Source: Magnetospirillum sp902729445 | Lineage (GTDB): Bacteria > Pseudomonadota > Alphaproteobacteria > Rhodospirillales > Magnetospirillaceae | Assembly (NCBI RefSeq): GCF_902729445.1 | Contig: NZ_CACVCE010000004.1 | Coordinates: 62,001-126,000 of the forward strand | Length of the DNA: 64,000 nt | Reading direction: 5' to 3' | Part shown: piece by piece, positions 16,413 through 25,408 of the stretch | Position numbering within the stretch: the first letter of the stretch is position 1 | Layout of the letters: every line of letters starts with the position of its first letter | Program-made: the position numbers and the translations under genes | The notes under the pieces: model-generated | What the model saw: only the letters and a program-made list of their open reading frames with translations | What the model was told of the DNA's origin: nothing | Databases searched by the model: none

Positions 16413-17906
16413 TCACTTCTTGTCGGGCTCGGCCGGTTCGTCCTGCCCGCCCGGGCCGCCATACTGGCCGCCGCCGCCGCCGTAATCGGTCTGCGGCAGT
16501 TCGATCTGGATTTCCGAGGCGTCGATCACTTTGTCGCGGCCCAGGAAGTCGGTGACCATGCCGGGGAAACTGACCACCAGACAGACCATGATGATCTGGA
16601 TGATGACGAACGGCACCGCGCCCCAATAAATCTGGCCGGTGGTGACCGCCGCCATCTGTTTCCCGGTGATCTTGTCCAGATAGTCGGTGCGCGGCGCGAC
16701 CGAGCGCAGATAGAACAAGGCGAAGCCGAACGGCGGATGCATGAACGAGGTCTGCATGTTGACGCCCAGCAAAACGCCGAACCAGATCAGGTCGATGCCC
16801 ATCTTCTCGGCCACCGGGCCCAGCAGCGGCACCAGGATGAAGGCCAGCTCGAAGAAATCGAGGAAGAAGGCCAGCACGAACATCAAGATGTTGACGAAGA
16901 TCAGGAAACCCAACTGACCGCCGGGTAGGCCGGTCAGCAGATGCTCGACCCACAGGTCACCGTTGACGCCCCGGAACACCAGGCCGAACACCGTCGATCC
17001 CACCAGGATGAACACCACGAAGCTCGACAGCTTGGCGGTGGTGTCCATTGCCTGGCGCATCAGGCTCCAGCTCAGCTTGCGCCGGGCCAGGGCCAGGATC
17101 AGCGCGCCGGTCGCCCCCATGGCGCCGCCCTCGGTGGGGGTGGCGATGCCGATGAAGATGGTGCCCAACACCAGGAAGATCAGCACCAGCGGCGGCACCA
17201 GCGAAAAGATCACCCGGCTCAGCAATTTCATGCCATGCAACGAGCGCGCTTCCAACGGCAGGGCCGGGGCCATGGACGGCTTGAAAAGGGTGACCAGCAG
17301 GATGAAGCCGGTATAAAGGCCGGTCAGGATGAGGCCGGGCACGAAGGCGCCGGCATACATGTCGCCGACCGACCGACCCAACTGGTCGGCCATGATGATC
17401 AGCACCAGGGATGGCGGGATGATCTGGGCCAGGGTGCCCGACGCGGCGATGACGCCCGACGCCACCCGCCGGTCATAGCCGTAGCGCAGCATGATCGGCA
17501 GCGAGATCAGGCCCATCGAGATGACGCTGGCCGCCACCACGCCGGTCGTCGCTGCCAGCAGGGCGCCGACGAAGATCACCGCATAGGCCAGACCGCCGCG
17601 AATCGGGCCGAACAACTGCCCGACCGTATCCAGCAAATCCTCGGCCATGCCGGATCGTTCCAGAATCAACCCCATGAAGGTGAAGAACGGAATGGCCAGA
17701 AGCGTGTCGTTGCGCATGATGCCGAAAATGCGCTCGGGCAGGGCCTGGAACAGGTTGCCGCTCAACAGGCCCAGTTCCATGCCCAAAAGGCCGAACACGA
17801 TGCCGTTGGCGGCCAGGGCGAAAGCGACCGGATAGCCGAACAGCAGGAAGAATACCAAGGCGCCGAACATCAACGGCGCCATGTTGGCGATGATGAACTC
17901 GGTCAT
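16413..17906 (-). CDS. dctM: TRAP transporter large permease
   Basis: A 497-residue polytopic inner-membrane protein with about 12-13 hydrophobic helices, the ion-coupled channel subunit of a TRAP importer. Typical DctM features are FFLLFGYPVAFALAANG at the N terminus and ASGTLAQIIPPSLVLIIMAD mid-protein. The last 30 residues form an unusual Gly-rich acidic tail (GGGGGQYGGPGGQDEP). Its ATG overlaps the dctQ stop by 4 bp (ATGA). It ends against the terminator at 16380-16410. Confidence 0.95.
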   Translation of the reverse strand: MTEFIIANMAPLMFGALVFFLLFGYPVAFALAANGIVFGLLGMELGLLSGNLFQALPERIFGIMRNDTLLAIPFFTFMGLILERSGMAEDLLDTVGQLFGPIRGGLAYAVIFVGALLAATTGVVAASVISMGLISLPIMLRYGYDRRVASGVIAASGTLAQIIPPSLVLIIMADQLGRSVGDMYAGAFVPGLILTGLYTGFILLVTLFKPSMAPALPLEARSLHGMKLLSRVIFSLVPPLVLIFLVLGTIFIGIATPTEGGAMGATGALILALARRKLSWSLMRQAMDTTAKLSSFVVFILVGSTVFGLVFRGVNGDLWVEHLLTGLPGGQLGFLIFVNILMFVLAFFLDFFELAFILVPLLGPVAEKMGIDLIWFGVLLGVNMQTSFMHPPFGFALFYLRSVAPRTDYLDKITGKQMAAVTTGQIYWGAVPFVIIQIIMVCLVVSFPGMVTDFLGRDKVIDASEIQIELPQTDYGGGGGQYGGPGGQDEPAEPDKK

Positions 17907-18454
17907 TGATCGCCTCCATGATGGCCGTGGGCGGGAGCGCCGGCATCGGCGGTTGCCCCGGTCAGGAAGGCGATCTTCTTGATCAGCTCGGACAGGCCCT
18001 GCAGCAGCAGCAAGGTGAAGCCCAGCGGGATCATCAGTTTGACCGGCCAGCGGATCAGGCCGCCGGCGTCACTGGATTGCTCCATGCCGGTCAGCGACTG
18101 AACGAAGACCGGGATGGACAGCCACAGGATAACCCCGGCCATCGGCATCAGGAACAAAAGCGTGCCGATGACGTCGATCCATGCCTGGGTCCTGGGACTG
18201 AAGCGGCCAACGACGACGTCGATGCGGATATGTTCGTTCTTCAGCAAGGTGTAGGCCGAGCACAGCAGGAACACCGCCGAGAACAGGTACCACTGCACTT
18301 CCAGCCAGGCGTTCGAGCTGTTGTTGAAGGTATAGCGAACCATCGCGTTGCCCGAACTGATCAAAACCATCACCAGGATAAGCCACGTCACCGTGCGGCC
18401 GATCGACGCATTCATGCGATCGATCATGGCGCTCAACATCAGAAATGGAGCCAA
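17903..18454 (-). CDS. dctQ: TRAP transporter small permease
   Basis: A 183-residue membrane protein with four predicted helices, the small subunit that joins DctM. The DctQ motif appears in NAWLEVQWYLFSAVFLLCSA and NEHIRIDVV. I chose the TTG at 18454 because a strong GGGAGG site lies 7 nt upstream; the ATG codons at 18439 and 18427 have none. A His-rich tail (HGHHGG) ends the protein. It is co-transcribed with dctM and carries its own copy of the operator 66 bp upstream. Confidence 0.92.
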   Translation of the reverse strand: MAPFLMLSAMIDRMNASIGRTVTWLILVMVLISSGNAMVRYTFNNSSNAWLEVQWYLFSAVFLLCSAYTLLKNEHIRIDVVVGRFSPRTQAWIDVIGTLLFLMPMAGVILWLSIPVFVQSLTGMEQSSDAGGLIRWPVKLMIPLGFTLLLLQGLSELIKKIAFLTGATADAGAPAHGHHGGDQ

Positions 18455-18519
18455 TGCCCATCCTCCCAGAAATGACCGATGGATTTTCCAGCTTTTTGCG
18501 TACTATGCCATGGCCTGAT

Positions 18520-18530
18520 TGGTCAGACCA
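18520..18530. promoter_or_regulatory. GntR/FadR-type operator upstream of dctQM
   Basis: The same perfect TGGTCAGACCA dyad as at 15082-15092. On the minus strand, TGGTCT within it lies 17 bp before CATAGT, a possible -10, so a bound repressor would cover the -35. Confidence 0.6.
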
Positions 18531-18563
18531 GTTGTCCCGTGGTGGAATTTCGGAAAACCACAG

Positions 18564-19331
18564 TCAGCGCAAGCTGTCGGCCGGTGAGTTCTGTCCGGGG
18601 GGCTGGGTGTCGGGGTCCAGCGGCAACCAGCCGTTGGGGCCAAAGGCTTCCAGCGGTTGGAAGCGGGCCTTATAGGACATCTTGCGGCTTTCGCCGATCC
18701 AATAGCCGAGATAGACGAAGGGCAACGAGCGGCGCCGGGCCTCGTCGATCAGCCACAGCACCACGGCGCTTCCCAGCGAGCGGGCCGCCGCGTCGGGTTC
18801 GAAGAAGGAATAGACCGCGCTCAGGCCGTCGGACATCCGATCGGCCAGGCAGCCGGCCATCAAGGTGCCGTCCGGCGAGCGGAATTCGACCATGAAGGTG
18901 TCGATCGGGCTGTCCTCGATCATCGAACGGTAGTCGTAGAAGCCCATCAGGGCCATGTCGCCGCCGGTATGGCGCGATTCCTGATAGCGCGAGAACAGGC
19001 GGAACTGCTCGGCGGTGGCCCGGGCAGGCACCGTGCGCACCGTCAGGCCGGCATTGGCCTTGGCCACCTTGCGCAAGGTCCGGTCGGGCTTGAAGCCGTC
19101 GACGACGATGCGCACCGGGATGCAGGCCGAGCAGCCGGGGCAGGCCGGGGTGTAGGCGATGGAATGCGAGCGGCGAAAACCGGCGCGCGACAGGGATTCG
19201 TGCAAGATCTCGGCGTCGGGGCCGTTCAATTCGGTGACGATCTTGCGTTCCAGCCGGTCGGCCAGATAGGGGCAGGGCAGCGGCGCCGTGGTGAAGAAGA
19301 AATGCGGCCGTTTGAGGGGAACGTGATCCAT
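18564..19331 (-). CDS. bpt: Aspartate/glutamate leucyltransferase (arginyltransferase family)
   Basis: A 255-residue aminoacyl-tRNA-protein transferase that adds a residue, usually Leu in bacteria, to N-terminal Asp or Glu and so marks proteins for ClpS/ClpAP. The N-terminal domain has the cysteine pairs PCPYL and CPGCSACIPVRI. The C-terminal GNAT-like part contains SRYQESRHTGGDM and YLGYWIGESRKMSYKARFQP. It starts at an ATG at 19331. No ClpS gene is nearby. Bpt is preferred over ATE by general bacterial precedent. Confidence 0.88.
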   Translation of the reverse strand: MDHVPLKRPHFFFTTAPLPCPYLADRLERKIVTELNGPDAEILHESLSRAGFRRSHSIAYTPACPGCSACIPVRIVVDGFKPDRTLRKVAKANAGLTVRTVPARATAEQFRLFSRYQESRHTGGDMALMGFYDYRSMIEDSPIDTFMVEFRSPDGTLMAGCLADRMSDGLSAVYSFFEPDAAARSLGSAVVLWLIDEARRRSLPFVYLGYWIGESRKMSYKARFQPLEAFGPNGWLPLDPDTQPPGQNSPADSLR

Positions 19332-19381
19332 GCGGTCCGGTCTCGACGAAGCTTAAGGCGGCCGGGGGCTGCCCATGTCCC

Positions 19382-19900
19382 TCATATGGTGGCGTCGGCG
19401 GGAAGTGTCACTACTACGGTGCCGGCCAGCCAATCGTGAAATGTGCGACGCTTGGCGTTGAACAGTGCGACGATCAGAACCAGCCCGCCGGTCAAGGTCA
19501 CCGAGCCATAGAACGCCACGATCTGGATGATGGCCTGGATCGGGGTCGGGCGTCCACCGAAACCATGCGGGATGGCGCTGATGCTGACCACCCTAAGCCC
19601 GAACAGTCGCATCCCGAAGGTCGCCTGGGCCGGCCCGGCGATCAGGCCGATGTGATAGGCCAGCGGCACCAGAGCCAAAACCAACGGCAGCAACGGCAAC
19701 AACAGGCCGAACGACAACAGACCCAGGAAGATCATGGCGAACCACATCATGCCGGTGATGCCCAGCACGATGCCGGCATCGACGGCATAGGCCATGACGC
19801 GGCGCATGGTGACGGCGGAATAGAGTTCGGGGTGGCGCCACGGGTCCGACCAATCCTCGGACGGGACGGCCAGGGGAACCAGGGCGGTCTCGTCGGTCAT
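19382..19900 (-). CDS. RDD-family membrane protein
   Basis: A 172-residue protein with the RDD fold: the first helix region RRVMAYAVDAGIVLGITGMM has the Arg and Asp that name the family, followed by two more hydrophobic segments and a terminal helix (about 125-150). The function of RDD proteins is mostly unknown; ion exchange is shown for a few. The ATG at 19900 is one base after the motB stop (TGACATG), so it is probably translated from the motAB message. An upstream frame extension would overlap motB. Confidence 0.82.
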   Translation of the reverse strand: MTDETALVPLAVPSEDWSDPWRHPELYSAVTMRRVMAYAVDAGIVLGITGMMWFAMIFLGLLSFGLLLPLLPLVLALVPLAYHIGLIAGPAQATFGMRLFGLRVVSISAIPHGFGGRPTPIQAIIQIVAFYGSVTLTGGLVLIVALFNAKRRTFHDWLAGTVVVTLPADATI

Positions 19901-19901
19901 G

Positions 19902-20867
19902 TCAGCCCTTGCGGCCGCCATTGGCGGGGGCGGGGCCGGGCTTGGTCGGGGCCGGCTGCTGGCTGGCCGGCAGTTCCGGCGGGCCGGTCAGGTCGTTCTC
20001 GCGCAGCAAGATGATGCTGATGCGGCGATTCCTGGGCGCCTTGGGGTCGGCGACCACATAGGGATCGACGTCGGCGCGGCCGACGATGCGGTCGATGCGG
20101 GCTTCCGGCACGCCCGAGGCCAGCAGGGCGCGGCGGCTGGCCAGGGCGCGGTCGGCCGACAATTCCCAGTTGGTGTAGCCGGACGGATCGCGGAACGGCA
20201 CCGCGTCGGTATGGCCGGAAATGGCGATCTTGTTGGGCATCTGGTTGACGATGCGGCTGACCAGATCCAGAAGGGCGCGGGTATGGCCGAACATCGCCGA
20301 GCTGCCGGCCGGGAACATCGCCAGGCCTTCCTGGTCGGTGATCTGGATGCGCAGGCCTTCCGGCGTGTTGTCCACCGTCATCGAGCCCTGGAACTGCTTG
20401 AGCTCGGGGATACCCTTGACCGCCTGTTCCAGCTGTTCCTTGGCCTTGTCGAACTTCTGCTGCTCGCGCTCGGCCAGCTTTTCCTTGAATTCCTGCTCGT
20501 TCATCCCCTCCATCGGCTCGGTGGTGGCGGTGGTCAGGTCCTCGCCGCCAAGGCCGATCGATGGCGGCGGCAGATGCTGGACCAGACTGGGGGACGAGGT
20601 GTTCGAGGATTGGGCGCCCTGGCCGATCACCTGGCCGCCCAGGATGCCGCCGGCGCCCGACTGGGACTTCGAGGCCATGGACGGGGCGAAATAGTTGGAG
20701 ATGCCGGTCAGCTGCTCTTCCGTCACGGCGTTCAGCAGCCACAACAGCAGGAAGAAGGCCATCATCGCCGTCACGAAGTCGGCATAGGCCACCTTCCACG
20801 CGCCGCCATGGTGGCCGCCGGCGACCTTCTTGTACCTTTTGATGATGATCTGTTGGCCTTCAGCCAT
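19902..20867 (-). CDS. motB: Flagellar motor stator protein MotB
   Basis: A 321-residue stator subunit with one transmembrane helix that starts WKVAYADFVTAMMAFFLLLW; the Asp there (about residue 30) is the proton carrier. The C-terminal OmpA-like peptidoglycan-binding domain (about 170-290) contains ISGHTDAVPFRD and NWELSADRALASRRAL. The tail is Pro/Ala rich. It follows motA by 23 bp. With MotA it forms the proton-driven torque unit. Confidence 0.96.
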   Translation of the reverse strand: MAEGQQIIIKRYKKVAGGHHGGAWKVAYADFVTAMMAFFLLLWLLNAVTEEQLTGISNYFAPSMASKSQSGAGGILGGQVIGQGAQSSNTSSPSLVQHLPPPSIGLGGEDLTTATTEPMEGMNEQEFKEKLAEREQQKFDKAKEQLEQAVKGIPELKQFQGSMTVDNTPEGLRIQITDQEGLAMFPAGSSAMFGHTRALLDLVSRIVNQMPNKIAISGHTDAVPFRDPSGYTNWELSADRALASRRALLASGVPEARIDRIVGRADVDPYVVADPKAPRNRRISIILLRENDLTGPPELPASQQPAPTKPGPAPANGGRKG

Positions 20868-20890
20868 GTCTCGGCCGCCTTACCCGGTCA

Positions 20891-21751
20891 TCAATCGGGC
20901 GGAAGGTTGGTGACGGTCTCTTCCAGTTCCTGGAAGGTCGGGCGCAACTCGTCGGGCAGGATCTTGCGCGCGAACTCGACCGACACCTGGGGCGCGTAGC
21001 CCTGCATGTGGGCCAGCAGCCCGGCCTTCATCGCCAGGAAATAATAATGGTCGGAATCGAACGCCATCTGCATGTTGCGGGCGAACGGCGCGAAGAAGGC
21101 ATAGGACAGCAGCACGCCCGAGAAGGTGCCGACCAGCGCCGCGCCGATCAGGTGGCCCAGCACCTCGGGCGGCTCGGTGATCGAGCCCATGGTGTGAATG
21201 ACGCCCAGCACGGCGGCGACGATACCCAGCGCCGGCATGGCGTCGGACATCAGGTTCACGGCGTGGGAAATCTCGTGATAGTGCTTGTGGTGGGCTTCCA
21301 TCTCGCCATCGACGATCGATTCGATCTCGTGGGCGTTCGAGGTGCCCAACGTCAAAAGGCGCAGATAGTCGCACAGGAAGGTGCGGCTGTGATGGTCGCC
21401 GGAAAACTTGGGGAACTTGCCGAACAGCGGGCTTTCATCAGGCTTTTCGACGTGGCTTTCCAGGGCCAGGTCGCCCTTGGTCTTGGCCAGCTTGAACACC
21501 GAGTAAAGCATCGACAGAAGTTCGACGTAATCGTCCTTCTTGTGATGCGGCCCCTTGAAGATGATGGCGAAATTCTTGGCGATGCCGGTAATCGTCGATT
21601 TCGGGTTGCCCAGAAGCAGGGACCCCACCGCAGCGCCCAGGATGATGATGAACTCGAAGGGCTGCCAGAGGACGTCCAGATGGCCGCCGCTGGCCGCGTA
21701 TCCGCCGATCACGCAGGCAATGGTGGTGACGATACCGATGATCGCGAACAT
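20891..21751 (-). CDS. motA: Flagellar motor stator protein MotA
   Basis: A 286-residue inner-membrane stator protein with four helices, two at the N terminus (FAIIGIVTTIACVIGGY; FIIILGAAVGSLLL) and two after residue 170 (MPALGIVAAVLGVIHTMGS; LIGAALVGTFSGVLLSYAFF). The cytoplasmic loop between them meets the rotor. Length is normal. No flagellar genes other than motB are in the window, which is common for motAB. A sigma-70 promoter candidate lies 62-92 bp upstream. Confidence 0.97.
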   Translation of the reverse strand: MFAIIGIVTTIACVIGGYAASGGHLDVLWQPFEFIIILGAAVGSLLLGNPKSTITGIAKNFAIIFKGPHHKKDDYVELLSMLYSVFKLAKTKGDLALESHVEKPDESPLFGKFPKFSGDHHSRTFLCDYLRLLTLGTSNAHEIESIVDGEMEAHHKHYHEISHAVNLMSDAMPALGIVAAVLGVIHTMGSITEPPEVLGHLIGAALVGTFSGVLLSYAFFAPFARNMQMAFDSDHYYFLAMKAGLLAHMQGYAPQVSVEFARKILPDELRPTFQELEETVTNLPPD

Positions 21752-21812
21752 TCAAATCCCCAGTTACGGCCCGCGCGGCAAGCCGTTCGATCAGCAGGTT
21801 GCCCTGAACAAT

Positions 21813-21843
21813 GCTATAATTCGTTCCCGCTGTCGCGAGTCAA
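21813..21843 (-). promoter_or_regulatory. Predicted motA promoter, overlapping an opposite extended -10
   Basis: On the minus strand: TTGACT (21843-21838), a 19-bp spacer and TATAGC (21818-21813). The same bases give TGCTATAAT on the plus strand, a perfect extended -10 facing the flavin reductase, about 152 bp before its ATG. The rest of 21752-21972 has no other feature I can support. Confidence 0.45.
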
Positions 21844-21972
21844 CTGCCGATTCGCACAATTTTTCGTCCGCCGGGGTTATGCACACCGCTGCGGACGGAT
21901 CGGCATTTGACCGATGCGGTAGAACCTTACTAATCTGAAACAGTAGTTCCGCCATTTCCGCCGAGTGTTCCC

Positions 21973-22473
21973 ATGACCGTAGACGACCGTTCCTTCCGCA
22001 AGGCCCTCGGGTGCTTCGCCTCTGGCGTGACCGTGGTGACCACCCTGACACCCGACAGCCGCCAGCCGGTGGGGGTGACGGTCAGTGCCTTTTCCTCGCT
22101 GTCGCTGGACCCGCCGCTGGTTCTGTTCTGCCTGGGGGCCAAGACCTCCAGCCTGGAAGCCTTCACCAATTTCGGTCATTTCGCCATCAACATGCTGGCC
22201 GAGACCCAGCGCGACCTGTCGATCCGCTTCGCCAGCCGGTCCGACGACAAGTGGGCCGGGGTGGACTGGAACGCAGGTAAGTCCGGGGTGCCGCTGATCA
22301 AGGGCTGCCTGGCCAGCCTGGAATGCTCGCTGGAAAACAAGATCGACGGCGGCGACCATCTGATTTTGATCGGCCGGGTCCAGTCGATCAAGCATCAGGA
22401 GGGCGGGGCGCCGCTGCTCTATTTCCGTGGCGCCTACATGAATTACGGACCGCCGCCGCCGCCGGCTCAGTAA
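21973..22473 (+). CDS. Flavin reductase-like FMN-binding protein
   Basis: A 166-residue single-domain flavin reductase of the HpaC/DIM6 type, which uses NAD(P)H to reduce free FMN or FAD for a partner monooxygenase. The start FRKALGCFASGVTVVTT and GVTVSAFSSLSLDPPLVLFC are the FMN-binding segments. No monooxygenase is adjacent, so its partner is unknown. The last 7 bp overlap the 3' end of the convergent acylase gene. Confidence 0.9.
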   Translation: MTVDDRSFRKALGCFASGVTVVTTLTPDSRQPVGVTVSAFSSLSLDPPLVLFCLGAKTSSLEAFTNFGHFAINMLAETQRDLSIRFASRSDDKWAGVDWNAGKSGVPLIKGCLASLECSLENKIDGGDHLILIGRVQSIKHQEGGAPLLYFRGAYMNYGPPPPPAQ

Positions 22474-24857
22474 CTGGGAACCAGTTCCAACGTCGCCATA
22501 TGGTCGAGGTGCTGGCCGATGGCGAAGCCGTTGCCGCTTCGCCAAGCCAGCGCCTGGTCGTCGTAATGGCGCGACAGCGGGTTGCCGGCCTGTCCGACCG
22601 CCACCACGAAGGTACTGGCCGACAGGTTCGACAGGTCGAACACCGCCCGCAGGCCGGCTCCGTGAACATGCTGGAAGCGACCGGGGGCGAAGGTGCCGCG
22701 GTTGACGGTGAAATCGTCGCCGCCGGTCTCGATCTCGGTGCGGCCCAGCCGCGACAGCATCGGGACCGCCGACAGGATCGGGTGGTCGAATACCGCCCGG
22801 TGGGCCGAACCCCACCGCCATGACACCACGCTGGCCCCATATTGGCCCGACAGGCGGGCCATGGCGCGATCCAGCGCATTCTGGACCTGCTCGTCACAGG
22901 ATTCCGCCTTGGCGGTGGTGACGTCGTCGCACCAGTGGCGATGGCGGGTCAGGGCATCGATCAGTACGAATGGGCGGACGGCGCGGAAGTGGGCGAAATC
23001 CTCGCCCAGTTCGTCGGCGAACAGGCCCCGCCACACCTCCTCGATCCAGGCGTTGAGGATCAGGGGTTCGGGGCGGTCGGGCTCCATGCGGCCGTTCCAC
23101 TCGGCCAGCAGACGCAGCGCCTCGTTGGCGCGCGGATCGGCGGTGGTCGGGCTGCCCAGCAGATCGCGCAGTTCCAAGGCCGGCAGCGACACCAGATCGG
23201 CCTGGATCGCGCTCATGTCGAAGGTGGTCAGGGCCTTGCGGTCCTGCAGCAACTGATCGATCCGCTCGGCGCGGGCGCCAATGGGCCAGTGGGCGGTGAT
23301 CAGGAACGGATAGCGCGGGCCGACCACCTGGTTGTTGGCGTTGATCAGCCTTTTGGCCTTGGGGTTCAGGCTTTGCGGCAGCTTGTCGAACGGGATCCAG
23401 CCGATCCAGTCGCCGCGATCCGACCAGCCCTCGGCCGGCATGGTGCCGTCGCCGCTCTTGCGCCGGGGAATGCGGCCGGCGGTCATGAAGCCGATATTGC
23501 CCTCGACGTCGCCGTACATGACGTTCAGCGCCGGGCTGTGCAGGTCGCCGAGGGCCTGGGTGAAACCGCGCCAATCGACCGCGCGGCCCATCTTGAAGAA
23601 GGCCTGGGCGGTCAGGTCGTTGGCCTCGAGCGCGGTGGCGCGCAGGGCGACCATCTGGTCGGGTCGCGCCCCACCGATCAGGTCCGAGATGATCGGGCCG
23701 TGCTGGGTTTCGCGCACGGTCATGGTCACATCGGCGGCGTCCTTGACGCGGATGGTCTCGTCGCGGCGCAGGAACGGCCGGGCCTGCTTGCCGACCTGAT
23801 AGGATTGGCCGTCGGCGCTGGGCTTTTCGATCACCAGATCGACGGTGTCGGCGTGGGTGGTGGTCATGCCCCAGGCGATGCGCCCGTTATGGCCGACCAG
23901 ATGGAACGGCACGCCGGGAACGGTGCCGCCCGACACCATCAGGCCCGGTGCCTCGACGGTCAGCAGGTACCACAAGGACGGCGCCTGGAACGGCAGGTGG
24001 GGGTCGTTGGCCAACAGCGGCTTGCCCGATTCGGTCAAGGACCCGGACAGAACCCAGGCGTTCGAGGCCTGGCGCGGCCGTGCCGCCTCGGGGATCAGGG
24101 CCAGCAGCGACTGGGCCGTGGCGGCCGACAGGGTGATCGGGCCGTCGGCGGTGCCCGGCCACAATTCATTCAGTCGCTTGGCCTCCAGCCTTGTCGCCAA
24201 CTTGGCCCGCAACAGGTCGTCCTTCCAGTCGCCGGCCAACTGCATGGCCATCATCCGCTGCCACACCAGCGAATCGGCGGGCCGCCACGGCTCGGGCTTG
24301 GTGCCCAGCAACAGGAATTCCGGAGGCAGGCGATGTCGATGGGCGTCAATCCACGCGTTGACACCCTCGGCATAGGCGATCAGGGCGTCGCGGGTCGGCT
24401 TGTCCAGGCGCTCGAAGCTGGCCTCGGCCAGGCGGTAAAGGCCCAGGGTGCGCATGAACTTGTCGGTTTCCACCGCCGGGGCGCCGACCAGTTCGGCCAG
24501 CCGTCCGGCACCGATGCGGCGCTGCCATTCCATCTGCCAGATGCGGTCCTGGGCGTGGACCCAGCCGATGCTGAAATATCCGTCACGCACCGAGCGGGCG
24601 GTAATGGTCGGCACGCCAATGGAATCGCGCGCCACCTTGGCCGGCAGTTCCAGTCCGTGCACCGGCACCTGGCCGTCGATGCGCGGCAGCGAGCTCATCA
24701 CCCACACCACCGCGACAGCCACCGTCACCAACCCGGCGAGCATGACGGCATTGGCCAGGTGCTTCCACAGCGGCATCTCGCCCCCGATGAACAATTCGTC
24801 GGCATTGGGGGCGGGGCGCTCGTCGGCGGATGTCGGCAAGTCCTGCAAAGCGGACAC
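22467..24857 (-). CDS. Penicillin acylase family (Ntn-hydrolase) protein
   Basis: A 796-residue periplasmic-type Ntn hydrolase that should cleave amide bonds, for example acyl-homoserine lactones or related amides. A membrane anchor or signal lies at about residues 33-55. The precursor is expected to cut itself before Ser265 in ASNAWVLSG, making the alpha chain and a beta chain with Ser as nucleophile; NDPHLPFQAPSLWY and HLVGHNGRIAWGMTT follow, as in the family. The substrate cannot be told from sequence; quorum-signal acylases and beta-lactam acylases share this layout. The gene is divergent from the epimerase. Confidence 0.9.
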   Translation of the reverse strand: MSALQDLPTSADERPAPNADELFIGGEMPLWKHLANAVMLAGLVTVAVAVVWVMSSLPRIDGQVPVHGLELPAKVARDSIGVPTITARSVRDGYFSIGWVHAQDRIWQMEWQRRIGAGRLAELVGAPAVETDKFMRTLGLYRLAEASFERLDKPTRDALIAYAEGVNAWIDAHRHRLPPEFLLLGTKPEPWRPADSLVWQRMMAMQLAGDWKDDLLRAKLATRLEAKRLNELWPGTADGPITLSAATAQSLLALIPEAARPRQASNAWVLSGSLTESGKPLLANDPHLPFQAPSLWYLLTVEAPGLMVSGGTVPGVPFHLVGHNGRIAWGMTTTHADTVDLVIEKPSADGQSYQVGKQARPFLRRDETIRVKDAADVTMTVRETQHGPIISDLIGGARPDQMVALRATALEANDLTAQAFFKMGRAVDWRGFTQALGDLHSPALNVMYGDVEGNIGFMTAGRIPRRKSGDGTMPAEGWSDRGDWIGWIPFDKLPQSLNPKAKRLINANNQVVGPRYPFLITAHWPIGARAERIDQLLQDRKALTTFDMSAIQADLVSLPALELRDLLGSPTTADPRANEALRLLAEWNGRMEPDRPEPLILNAWIEEVWRGLFADELGEDFAHFRAVRPFVLIDALTRHRHWCDDVTTAKAESCDEQVQNALDRAMARLSGQYGASVVSWRWGSAHRAVFDHPILSAVPMLSRLGRTEIETGGDDFTVNRGTFAPGRFQHVHGAGLRAVFDLSNLSASTFVVAVGQAGNPLSRHYDDQALAWRSGNGFAIGQHLDHMATLELVPSY

Positions 24858-24910
24858 GGGCTCCGGTCAATTCGGCGGCGGATGGGAAGTGGTAATGCGG
24901 CACGCTCACC

Positions 24911-24938
24911 GGCGCAAGCGAATATCGGAATTTGCGCC
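24911..24938. promoter_or_regulatory. Inverted repeat in the acylase/epimerase divergent region
   Basis: GGCGCAA (24911-24917) and TTGCGCC (24932-24938) form a 7-bp perfect dyad with a 14-bp spacer, midway in the 128-bp divergent intergenic region. It could bind a regulator of both genes. Confidence 0.3.
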
Positions 24939-24985
24939 GAGCTATGCTATGAGGTCGGGATCAAACTTTGTTCGTCGAGGATTTT

Positions 24986-25390
24986 ATGATCGGAAAGCTG
25001 AATCACGTCGCCATCGCCGTTCCCGACCTGACCGCCGCTGCCGCGCTTTACCGCGACACCCTGGGGGCCAAGGTGTCCGAGCCGGTGCCGCAGCCGGCCC
25101 ACGGCGTCACCGTGATCTTCGTCGAGCTGCCCAACACCAAGATCGAGCTGTTGCATCCCTTGGGGGACAAGTCGCCGATTGCCGCCTTCCTGGAAAAGAA
25201 CGCCTCGGGCGGCATCCACCATATCTGCTACGAGGTGGAAGACATCCTGTCGGCCCGCGACAAGCTGAAGGCGCAAGGGGCCCGCGTCCTGGGCGACGGC
25301 GAGCCGAAGATCGGCGCCCACGACAAGCCGGTGCTGTTCCTTCACCCGAAGGATTTCTGCGGCACCCTGGTCGAGCTGGAACAGGCCTGA
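24986..25390 (+). CDS. mce: Methylmalonyl-CoA epimerase
   Basis: A 134-residue glyoxalase-fold enzyme that interconverts (2S)- and (2R)-methylmalonyl-CoA in propionyl-CoA breakdown. The metal ligands are visible: His in LNHVAIAVPDL, His in GGIHHICYEV and Glu in TLVELEQ. Two beta-alpha-beta-beta-beta modules fill the length. The ATG at 24986 has GAGG at good spacing; a TTG at 24968 is possible. The mutase and carboxylase genes are not in the window. Confidence 0.93.
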   Translation: MIGKLNHVAIAVPDLTAAAALYRDTLGAKVSEPVPQPAHGVTVIFVELPNTKIELLHPLGDKSPIAAFLEKNASGGIHHICYEVEDILSARDKLKAQGARVLGDGEPKIGAHDKPVLFLHPKDFCGTLVELEQA

Positions 25391-25408
25391 GGCGGGCAGG
25401 GGGCATCG

